Shown here: one piece after another, positions 44,501-50,539 of the stretch
Position numbering within the stretch: the first letter of the stretch is position 1
How the letters are laid out: each line of letters begins with the position of its first letter
Assembly (NCBI RefSeq): GCF_040545335.1
Contig: NZ_JBEPLU010000001.1
Location: 1,612,001 to 1,676,000 of the forward strand
DNA from: Phenylobacterium koreense
Lineage (GTDB): Bacteria; Pseudomonadota; Alphaproteobacteria; Caulobacterales; Caulobacteraceae
Direction of reading: 5' to 3'
DNA length: 64,000 nt
The notes under the pieces: generated by a model
Seen by the model: only the letters and a program-made list of their open reading frames with translations
Told to the model about the DNA's origin: nothing
Databases searched by the model: none
Program-made: the position numbers and the translations under genes

Positions 44501-46687
44501 GGTGAAACGGACGATCGGAGCGCCGGAGTCGTCGACCGTATAGGCGCCGGGGCTCAGGACGGCCGTGAAGTCCAGGCCCGTCCCCAGGGTGTCGGTCAGC
44601 AGGACCGTGTCCCCGGTGGTCTTGGCGTTCTTGACCGTCGTCGTCAGGGTGTAGGTGATGACATCGCCCGGCGACACCGGCCCGGCCGTGCTCGCGCTCT
44701 TGCTGTAGATGATGTCGGACGCAACGAGGGTGGTGCTGGTGTTGCAGGTCCCCGAGCAGGTCGCGCCTGTGCCGACCACGGCATTGGTCACCGCGCCTGC
44801 GGCCGAGGGGTTCACCGTCGCGGCATAGGTCAGGGTATAGAGTCCGGGCGCCGTCCCGACCGGCAAGGTGCAGGTCAGCGGACTCCCCGCGTTGCAGGTG
44901 AACGCTCCCGCGCTGGTCACCGCGGTGAAGTCGAGCCCCGCGCCCAGGGTATCGGTGAGCGTGACCACGGCCTGGGTCGCCGAATGCATGACCCGCGCCG
45001 ACAGGGTGTAGCTGATGACGTCGCCGATCTCGGCGTTCGTCGCATTGGTGCTCTTGCTATAGGTGACCTCCGGCGCGACCGGAGTGGTGACGCATTGCGC
45101 CGATGGACAGGTCGGCGTCACGCCGCCGGTGGCCTTCGCGATATTGCGTATCTGTGTCAGCCCCGCCGGCAGCGGGCTTTTCACGGCCACGACGACGTTG
45201 AGGTTCAGGGAGCCCCCGGCCGGCACGCCGAGGCCCGACCACGTCACGTTGCTTCCAGCCGACACGCCGTTGACCGTGGCGCTGACGAAGCTGGTGTTCG
45301 GATCCAGCGTGTCGGTCACGCCAAAGGCCGTCGCCGCCACCGTGGTGGGGTTGGTCAGCGTGATCCGATAGGTGAGGTTCTCGCCGGGCTCGGCGAAGCC
45401 ATCGATCGATCCGCTCTCGGAGAGCAACTGCTTGGCGACCGTTACAAACGCATCGGAGTCGGTCGCCGTGTTGTTGGCCATGTTGGAGTCGAGCGCCGTG
45501 GCCGGCGGCGTGACGGTCGCCGTATTGGTCAGCACGCCCGTCCGGCCGGCCGGGATCTGCAGCTTCATGGTGAAGGTGACCGTGGCCCCCGCCGGCAGGT
45601 TCACCGACCGATTGACGATCGCGCCGCTGCCGCTCGCCGTTCCGCAAACGCCGCCGCCGGTGGCCGCGCCGCAGGTCCAGGTCGCGGCGGTGATTCCGGT
45701 GGGCAGCGGATCGTTGACCAGCGCGCCCTGCACGCCGAACGGCCCGTTGTTGCGCACGACGATGCTGTAGGTCGCAGTCGTCCCGGGCAGGTAGAAGGTC
45801 TTGTTGTCGGTCTTCGTGATCGACAGGTCGGCCCCGAACTGCAGCGCGGAACTGAAGCACTTGGCGGCGTCGTTGTTGCCGCTGACCGGCGAACCGGAAA
45901 TCAGCGTGGTGGCGCCGTTTGCTGGATTGATCTGGAAAAAGCCGCCGGTGTTGTTGACCCCGAAGATGCCGTTCGAAGCGCTGACCATCCCGCCGAACGT
46001 CTGGGTCGACGGGCCCTTCACCGTCACCTGACCGTTTGACGGATTGATCGTGTAAAGAACGTTGTTGTCGTGCGCGTAGAGCAGCCCGTTGTACCAGGCG
46101 AGGTCGGCGGAGGCGCGCCCCTGCGACATGGTGATCGCCGTCGCGACCCTGGTCGCAATATTGACCCGATAGATCACGGGATTGGTGTCGGTGAACTTGA
46201 GGTAATAGAAGCCGTCGGCCCCGATCTCGCCGGAGTTGGGCGCGCCCGGGCGCGCGTTGATGTTGCCGCCGGTGATATCGCCCATGACCTGGACGCCGCC
46301 GCCCGCGCCGATGCGCAGGAGCTGGATGTTCTCGCCCGGCTGCCTGTTCACGCCGTAGATGAAGTTGTCCGCCGGACGATAGGCGATGGCGTTGTAGGTG
46401 ACGCCGGAAGCCGGGCCGACAGCCGGATAGGTGAAGGGGTTCGTCGTCGTGCTGACACGGAACAACTGCGTCGGCGAGTTCTGGGCGAGATAGACCTGGG
46501 GGCTGCAGTTCGGGAACGGCGTCTGCTGCGCGCGCGCCGCCGGCGCGAAGATCAGGAACTGCAGGACGACGAGGCTCGCGACCAGAAAGGAGGCGAGGCT
46601 CGATCTCACTTCTCCGGTGACACGCTCCAGGACCGCAAACGGATCTGTCCCTGCGGCCTTACCGCAAGTTGCGCTTGTCGCGTCCAT
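38570..46687 (-). CDS. Giant exported DUF11/isopeptide-type repeat protein with C-terminal OmpA domains (putative surface fibre/adhesin)
   Basis: A 2,705-residue protein. Order: extended signal peptide (1-53, hydrophobic 31-48, cleavage after ARA); beta-propeller-like head (about 54-285); two divergent DUF11 domains (286-540); 12 near-identical 118-125-residue repeats (541-2015); two divergent repeats; a Cna-B-like stretch (VETDQFGRYHLEGVPGG); a degenerate OmpA-like domain (about 2517-2580); and a canonical OmpA domain (about 2611-2690) with the peptidoglycan-binding Asp in GHTD and the Arg in MRRARAVYDAL. The start is ATG 46687 with a strong GGGAGGGAACG leader; the frame extends 66 codons upstream without support. 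It would be peptidoglycan-anchored at the C-terminus, with the head distal. It is divergent from an AraC-type regulator and 14 nt from the outer-membrane barrel gene. Confidence 0.82.
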   Translation of the reverse strand: MDATSATCGKAAGTDPFAVLERVTGEVRSSLASFLVASLVVLQFLIFAPAARAQQTPFPNCSPQVYLAQNSPTQLFRVSTTTNPFTYPAVGPASGVTYNAIAYRPADNFIYGVNRQPGENIQLLRIGAGGGVQVMGDITGGNINARPGAPNSGEIGADGFYYLKFTDTNPVIYRVNIATRVATAITMSQGRASADLAWYNGLLYAHDNNVLYTINPSNGQVTVKGPSTQTFGGMVSASNGIFGVNNTGGFFQINPANGATTLISGSPVSGNNDAAKCFSSALQFGADLSITKTDNKTFYLPGTTATYSIVVRNNGPFGVQGALVNDPLPTGITAATWTCGAATGGGVCGTASGSGAIVNRSVNLPAGATVTFTMKLQIPAGRTGVLTNTATVTPPATALDSNMANNTATDSDAFVTVAKQLLSESGSIDGFAEPGENLTYRITLTNPTTVAATAFGVTDTLDPNTSFVSATVNGVSAGSNVTWSGLGVPAGGSLNLNVVVAVKSPLPAGLTQIRNIAKATGGVTPTCPSAQCVTTPVAPEVTYSKSTNATNAEIGDVISYTLSARVMHSATQAVVTLTDTLGAGLDFTAVTSAGAFTCNAGSPLTCTLPVGTAPGLYTLTYAATVNPSAAGAVTNAVVGTGATCSGTCNTSTTLVASDIIYSKSASTAGPVSPGDVITYTLTTTVKNAKTTGDTVLLTDTLGTGLDFTAVLSPGAYTVDDSGAPIVRFTLPAGTGPGVYPVTYTATVNDQASGTVANAVVGSGTDQPTCTTGCGTTTKVAEAGVTYQKSVSAPAATVKVGDVLTYTLTATIINSASTGALTLTDTLGDGLDFTAVTSAGAFTCNAASPLVCTLPAGRAPGAYSLTYTATVNASASGAVTNAVIGTGPDEPTCGASCTTSTPLEGAAATYHKSVSAPAAEVKAGDVLTYSLTATVAGSALTDDLILTDTLGAGLDFTAVTSEGAFTCEGGGPLVCTLPAGTAPGTYSLTYTASISASASGAVTNAVVGTGGGNPTCDATCNTSTTVTEPAVTFTKTANTAGPVQAGDVITYTVTTTVKNSVTTGDTVLLTDTLGAGLDFTAVTSAGAYTVDASGAPVVRFTLPAGTGPGTYPVTYTATVNAQAKTSVTNAVVGSGPDEPTCTICGTETPVDGPAVTYGKSVSAPGAEVEAGDVLTYTLTATVTKAPTTGVLTLTDTLGPGLDFTAVTSAGPFTCNAASPLVCTLPAGTAPGTYSLTYTATVNAAAEGAVTNAVVGTGTDGPTCETTCSTSTTVVEPDVHFAKTASTAGPVRVGDVITYTLTTTVANAKTTGDTVLLTDTLGTGLDFTAVTSAGAYTVDASTAPVVRFTLPAGTGPGTYAVVYTATVNDQAGNEVSNAVVGSGPDKPTCTNACGTTTPVGPGVTYKKSVSAAAVEIGDVVTYTLTATVANSPTTDVVALTDTLGAGLDFTAVTSAGAFTCNGASPLTCTLPAGTAPGVYSISYTATVNASATGSVTNAVVGSGVDGPTCDGTCNTTTILVAPDVVFAKTASTAGPVKASDVITYTLTTTVKNAKTTGDTVLLTDTLGAGLDFTAVTSAGAYTVDASGAPVVRFTLPAGTGPGVYPVTYTATVNDQASKTVANAVVGSGTDQPTCTTACGTETKVAEPVVGYRKTVSAPASVEVGDVLTYTLTETVADAPTTSVVTLTDTMGAGLDFVAVTSAGAFTCNGASPLVCTLPAGTAPGAYSLTYTAKVNASANGSVTNAVVGTGIDKPTCDGGCNTSNIVAAPSVTYSKKADVTGPVKPGDVITYTLTTTVANAKTTSDTVLLTDTLGVGLDFTAVTSAGAYGVDASGAPVVRFTLPAGAAPGTYAVSYTATVNAQAKDTVLNAVVASGPDKPTCAGACETSSIVAAPDVVYAKTASTAGPVKAGEVIAYTLTATVSDAATTDVVTLTDTLGAGLDFTAVTSAGAFTCNAASPLVCTLPAGAEPGAYSVTYTATVNGQASGTVDNAVVGTGVDNPHCVENCGTSTTVAAPVIRLSKTSDPAPGGTVRIGDTINYALVATVTDAATTEPLVLVDTPDRGLTITSLPAGCVAGGATVTCTLPAGTPVGVHRLAYSAMINENAGETVRNLVTGTGGGGASAPECVDCAVELTVDLMQIRLVKTAAVRQVKIGDLVRYTLSVENVGERDLVDGGVIDTPPAGFTYVEGSLRVVDGDNAATISGQRPVRFQGIDVQVGKTATLTYLMRVGAGVRGGVHTNQAQTVSVDERPVSNAATAQVELVGDPLIDDTLIFGTVFDDRDGDGWQDSAALSGLKVQGGFAPEAYVAGSTAIDRGEGMGGDPNASLPNGLKLGDLGARQSEADGAGSHRIVIRQKLSSPTFTDDFVLTSAQGVTVRMDAEGRTRIEKGGEAAKGLNQAEPRVERRIAQAEGGYVVDYVIENEGVDERGIPGVRIASVEGLIVETDQFGRYHLEGVPGGDAQRGRNFILKVDPATLPAGAVFTTDNPLLRRTTPGLPVRFDWGVKLPVALIEGRAEEVELDLGRVIFAPGSAEVDDRYRPVIDKMAETVRQHRGGQVVIDANGEEALARANAVRTALLAKVEPEAARNLTVVARAKADDPASMLVGVDEGGALLGTVLFDTDKSDIRPEFAPVLDKVAAWIVQQDGGVVTIVGHTDVRASFDYNTALGMRRARAVYDALAARVPPNIRARVRVESDPTPPANEQRR
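40643..45067 (-). repeat. Twelve-unit tandem coding repeat (two subtypes) inside the giant protein gene
   Basis: Units, in coding order with type: 45067-44714 A, 44713-44339 B, 44338-43970 A, 43969-43601 A, 43600-43229 B, 43228-42860 A, 42859-42488 B, 42487-42125 A, 42124-41750 B, 41749-41384 A, 41383-41009 B, 41008-40643 A with a B-like first strand. They encode 118, 125, 123, 123, 124, 123, 124, 121, 125, 122, 125 and 122 residues. Type A carries AFTCN...LVCTLPAG with a Cys pair; type B has AYTVDASGAPVVRFTLPAG instead. All units share a Lys near the start, LTDTLG and NAVVG near the end. Identity at DNA level is high across units. Confidence 0.9.
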
Positions 46688-46990
46688 CGTTCCCTCCCCC
46701 AAAGCACGACCGACGAAGGGCCCCGCTCGCCGCTCAGTTGAGTTTGCTAAGAGGTCGGATCCAGCGGCGGTACGTTGCGCCGTAAGGGCCGAGAGCCTTG
46801 CCGCGTGGACGGCGGACGCCGCCCAACTCAACTGAAGGCGTTGTTTGGCACGGCTACGCGCAGCGCGCTTGTCCAGGCGTCTCATAAATGACGACGCGCC
46901 GTCTCATCGCGTGCTGCGTTACAAAATTATACTTTAACGCGAACTCCAAAATAGCTAAGGCGAAGCTGTGGGGTGGCGTAGGGGTCAGTA
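46688..46990. promoter_or_regulatory. Divergent regulatory region between the giant protein gene and the AraC-type gene
   Basis: A 303-nt gap with no gene. It holds a perfect 11-bp inverted repeat, TCAGTTGAGTT (46734-46744) and AACTCAACTGA (46825-46835), separated by 80 nt; each arm contains a small TCA-N2-TGA dyad. An AT-rich patch near 46915-46950 has TATACT on the plus strand (46928-46933) and TATAAT on the minus strand (46931-46926), possible -10 elements for the two directions. The inverted arms could be regulator sites in a looping arrangement. Confidence 0.5.
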
Positions 46991-48088
46991 GTGCAGGCGG
47001 GCTTATTTCTTTCGACGGAGATGGTCGCCGAGGAGCAGCGTTCCGAATTCTGGCGCGAAATAAGTCGGCCGATTTTCGACCTGTTGCCGATCAACGAAGA
47101 AAAAGAAGATCTAAAGGGTTGTGTTCACGCATACACCCTTGGCGAACTGATCATCTCTTCAGTACAGTTCAATCAACAGAATTACCTGCGCGACAGGCGG
47201 GCCATCGTTCACAGCGGTCTGGACCATTATCTTCTTCAGGTCATGACCGGCGGCTCGCTGGTCGCCGACTGCGACGGCCTATCTGTAGTTGCGCGCCCAG
47301 GCGATATCTGGCTGTTCGACCTTGCTAGGCCGTATCGCTGCAATGCCGAGGCCGGATCACGGATCACCCTTGCCGTGCCCCGGGAACCGATCGACCGGGC
47401 GAACGGCGGCCGAAGCGCCCACGGCATGGTTCTGCCGGGTGCGGACCCGCTGACCGGCATGCTCCGCAGATACCTTGTGGATCTGCACGAGACGATGGAC
47501 CGCATCGGGCCGGACGACCTGGCGGCCATGGAGACCGCCACGATCGAGCTGGTGTCCTCCATCACGGGCCGCCGACCATGGAGCGAAGGCCGCCAGTCCT
47601 CTTCCGTCGACCGCATCCGCGCTCGGATGTTCGAGTTCATCGACGCCCACATCGGCGATCCGCAGCTCGGCCCGGAGTTGCTGATGCGGCACTTTCAGAT
47701 GTCGCGGGCCCACCTCTACCGGTTCTTCGCCGAGTTGGGCGGGGTCAACGCGGTCATTCGCAACCGCAGGCTGGACGCCGCCCTCCGGACGCTCAAGCGC
47801 CCTTCGCCCAGCCGGCGGACGATCACCGACCTCGCGCTCGAGCTCGGCTTCGCCAACAGCGGCCACTTCACCCGCGCCTTCACCAGGCGCTTTTCGGTCT
47901 CGCCCAGCGGCGTGCGTCCAGGCGTCTGGCTCCCCGACGGAGACGGCGGCGCAAGGCGCCTGCAGACCCACCTCGCATCGCAAATTCGGACCTGGAACGA
48001 TCGCACCGCCCTGCCGACGAACGCCGTCGACGCGGAAGCTCTGATCGATGTTCCCGACCCCGCCGTCATGCAGGCCGAACACATTTGA
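46991..48088 (+). CDS. AraC family transcriptional regulator
   Basis: A 365-residue regulator. The N-terminal ~200 residues resemble the AraC-binding-like domain (cupin-type; VHSGLDHYLLQVMTGGSLVA, GDIWLFDLARPYRC). The C-terminal double HTH covers about 215-320 (SRAHLYRFFAELGGVNAVIR, then DLALELGFANSGHFTRAFTR, FSVSPSGVR). Translation appears to start at GTG 46991 with AGGGG at 7 nt; an ATG at 47021 is an alternative. It is divergent from the giant surface protein gene and is the best candidate for its regulator. The ligand is unknown. Confidence 0.9.
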   Translation: MQAGLFLSTEMVAEEQRSEFWREISRPIFDLLPINEEKEDLKGCVHAYTLGELIISSVQFNQQNYLRDRRAIVHSGLDHYLLQVMTGGSLVADCDGLSVVARPGDIWLFDLARPYRCNAEAGSRITLAVPREPIDRANGGRSAHGMVLPGADPLTGMLRRYLVDLHETMDRIGPDDLAAMETATIELVSSITGRRPWSEGRQSSSVDRIRARMFEFIDAHIGDPQLGPELLMRHFQMSRAHLYRFFAELGGVNAVIRNRRLDAALRTLKRPSPSRRTITDLALELGFANSGHFTRAFTRRFSVSPSGVRPGVWLPDGDGGARRLQTHLASQIRTWNDRTALPTNAVDAEALIDVPDPAVMQAEHI

Positions 48089-48292
48089 GAACGAGCTGAC
48101 CCGTCTCGCCGCCTCGCTCCGATTCACCCACCCCACGAAGGGGACGGAAAAATCGCAAGTGATCAGTGTGTCATCGCGGTTTCGGCCGTAGGCGCCGACC
48201 ACCGGCTGCCTGCGCTCAAACAGCATCGGGTCAGCCGCGCCAAGAAAAGCACGCTCGCTACTCTATCGATGATCTTGGGATGAAGCACTCGA

Positions 48293-48379
<87 letters not shown>

Positions 48380-48540
48380 CCGATCCGCTAGGACCGCGCG
48401 AGGCGCGTCTTCTAGGGCGCCGCCTTTCCGGGGTCAACGCCCCCTCGCGCATTTTGTGACGAAGATTGCGACGACCGTCGCCATCGTCTATCGGGAGCCA
48501 CTTCGGACCCACTTTGTTTTCTTATACGCGGACGCAGGAC

Positions 48541-49506
48541 ATGCAGGATCTGGTCACAGTCTTCGGCGGATCGGGCTTCATCGGAACCCAGATCGTCAGG
48601 GCGCTGGCCCGGCAGGGCCTGCGGATTCGCGTCGCGGTGCGCCAGCCGCACCTGGCCCACACCATGCGGTTGATGGGCGATGTCGGCCAGATCGAGGTCG
48701 TCCAGGCCAATGTCCGCAACGAGGCTTCGGTGCGCCGCGCGCTCGACGGGGCCCAGGCCTGCGTCAATGCGGTCGGCATCCTGTTCGAGGCGGGCGCCCA
48801 GAAGTTCAAGTCGGTGCAGGTCGAGGGCGCGGCCAACGTCGCCAAGGCCGCCAGGAACCTGGGCGTCGAACGCCTGGTGCACATCTCGGCCATCGGCGCG
48901 GACGCCAACTCCTCTTCGGAATACGCCCGCACCAAGGCGCAGGGCGAAGAGGCCATCCGCGCGGCCTACCCCGAGGCGGTCATCATTCGCCCGTCGGTCG
49001 TGTTCGGCCAGGGCGACGGCCTGTTCGAGAAGTTCGCGGAGATGGCCGCGGCGAGCCCGGCGTTGCCGCTGATCGGCGCGGCGACCCGCTTCCAGCCGGT
49101 CTTCGTCAGCGACGTGGCCCGCGCAGTGGCCGCGGCGGTCCTCGACCCCTCGGCCGCCGGCAAGACCTACGAGCTGGGCGGTCCGGGCGTCTTCACCATG
49201 CAGCAGGTGCTGGACCTTGTGCTGGCCGAGACCGAGCGCCGCCGCATCCTGGTCCCCCTGCCGTTCGGGATCGCCAAGCTCATCGGCGCGCTCTGCCAGC
49301 CGCTGGCCCTGCTGACCGTCACCCCGCCGATCACCGCCGACCAGGTCGAGCTGCTGAAGCGGGACAATGTCGCCAATCCGGCCATGCCGGGCCTGGCCGA
49401 GCTGGGCGTCACCGCCCCGATCACGGTCGAGGCGGTCCTGCCGACCTACCTCTACCGCTTCCGCAAGGGTGGCCAGTTCGCCGATCAGGCGATCACGACC
49501 GCCTGA
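48541..49506 (+). CDS. Complex I NDUFA9-like NAD(P)-binding protein
   Basis: A 321-residue atypical SDR. It opens MQDLVTVFGGSGFIGTQIVR, the NAD(P)-binding glycine loop, and resembles the NDUFA9/39-kDa subunit associated with alphaproteobacterial and mitochondrial complex I. The YARTKAQGEEAIRAAYPEAV segment holds the Tyr-X3-Lys position, and FQPVFVSDVARAVAAAVLDP follows. It may bind NADPH and help complex I or quinone-related steps; no nuo genes are near. ATG at 48541. It is convergent with uppP. Confidence 0.88.
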   Translation: MQDLVTVFGGSGFIGTQIVRALARQGLRIRVAVRQPHLAHTMRLMGDVGQIEVVQANVRNEASVRRALDGAQACVNAVGILFEAGAQKFKSVQVEGAANVAKAARNLGVERLVHISAIGADANSSSEYARTKAQGEEAIRAAYPEAVIIRPSVVFGQGDGLFEKFAEMAAASPALPLIGAATRFQPVFVSDVARAVAAAVLDPSAAGKTYELGGPGVFTMQQVLDLVLAETERRRILVPLPFGIAKLIGALCQPLALLTVTPPITADQVELLKRDNVANPAMPGLAELGVTAPITVEAVLPTYLYRFRKGGQFADQAITTA

Positions 49507-49518
49507 TCGCTCGATCAG
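49503..49518. terminator. Bidirectional hairpin covering both stop codons
   Basis: CTGATCG-CT-CGATCAG is a perfect 7-bp stem with a 2-nt loop. It contains the TGA of the NDUFA9-like gene (49504-49506) and the TGA of uppP (49515-49517, minus). It probably serves as a shared terminator, although there is no T-run and the loop is tight. Confidence 0.45.
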
Positions 49519-50327
49519 TAGAAATAGAGGACGCCCAGGCCGATCAGGCCTGCGGCGATCCGCCACCAACCGTAGGGCGCCAGGCCGAAGCGGTTGATGA
49601 AGTCGAGCATGGTCTTCACCACGACCAGGCCCGAGACGAAGCTGACCACGAAACCCACCGCGATGATGCCGAGGTTGTCGCTGGTCAGCACGTCCTTGTT
49701 CTCCCAGAAGTCCAGGACGAAGGCCCCGACCATGGTCGGGATCGCCATGAAGAACGAGAACTCGGCCGCCGCGCGCCGATCGACCCCGATCAGCACCCCC
49801 CCGACGATCGTCGCCCCTGAGCGCGAGACGCCCGGCACCATGGCCAGCACCTGGCAGAAGCCCATGCCCAAAGCTCGCTTCCAGCTCATGTTCATGGCGT
49901 CGTCCTCCTTGGGCTGAGGCGCCCAGCGGTCGACGGCCAGCAGGACGAACCCGCCCAGGATCAGCATCACGCAGATCAGGCCGATGCTCTCGAACAGCAC
50001 GGTCTTGATGAAGTCGTGCGCCACGAAGGCGATCGCCATCGAGGGCAGCACCGACAGGATCACGCTGGCGGCGAACCACCGCGCCTTGGGGTCGCTGGGC
50101 AGGCGGACGAACACACCCCACAGCCTTTGAAAATACAGCACCACGACGGCCAGGATCGCGCCGAGCTGGATCATCACCGAGAAGGTGTCCCAGAAGCCGC
50201 TGGGCAGGCCGAGCAGCTTCTTGGTCAGCAGCAGGTGCCCCGTGGAAGAGACTGGAATGAACTCCGTCAGGCCTTCGACGAGCCCGAGGATGACGGCGGC
50301 GATCCAGTCCGACACTGGCGACTCCAT
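49515..50327 (-). CDS. uppP: Undecaprenyl-diphosphatase
   Basis: A 270-residue polytopic inner-membrane phosphatase (BacA/UppP) that recycles the C55 lipid carrier for peptidoglycan and other envelope polymers. It has the two family motifs, LGLVEGLTEFIPVSSTGHLL near the N-terminus and AMVPGVSRSGATIVGGVLIG centrally, and about eight hydrophobic helices. The ATG at 50327 is favoured; the frame reaches 50348. It is divergent from gltD across 212 nt. Confidence 0.96.
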   Translation of the reverse strand: MESPVSDWIAAVILGLVEGLTEFIPVSSTGHLLLTKKLLGLPSGFWDTFSVMIQLGAILAVVVLYFQRLWGVFVRLPSDPKARWFAASVILSVLPSMAIAFVAHDFIKTVLFESIGLICVMLILGGFVLLAVDRWAPQPKEDDAMNMSWKRALGMGFCQVLAMVPGVSRSGATIVGGVLIGVDRRAAAEFSFFMAIPTMVGAFVLDFWENKDVLTSDNLGIIAVGFVVSFVSGLVVVKTMLDFINRFGLAPYGWWRIAAGLIGLGVLYFY

Positions 50328-50539
50328 GGTGATGAGGTGGGTTAGCAAGGGCGGGGAACAGGGTAAATTTCCAGTTCATCCCGAAAGTGGACTATTTGAG
50401 GGACTAGTCCCTTCAATCGCCGCCAAAATGGCGTGGCTCACGATTCATTTTGTCCATGAATTTTACCATCATATTTCGCGCCCCCTATTAGACGGCTATT
50501 GAGCCCCCGCCTGACACATGGGCGTGGAGGTTTTGCGGC

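Noticed and set aside
40643..45067. Regular ~370-bp repeats as a possible CRISPR or satellite array
   Set aside because: Units are long, in frame and coding; there are no short direct repeats with unique spacers and no cas genes.
40412..46039. A 1,875-codon open frame on the strand opposite the giant repeat gene
   Set aside because: It is the antisense shadow of a repetitive, GC-rich coding region; its residues are Arg/Gly/Ala/His-rich with no motif, and the opposite frame has a signal peptide, repeats and OmpA domains.
48089..48292. The gap between the AraC-type gene and the tRNA
   Set aside because: Looked for small genes or a terminator; only a weak CCCC-ACGAA-GGGG stem near 48132 without a T-run, so nothing was annotated.
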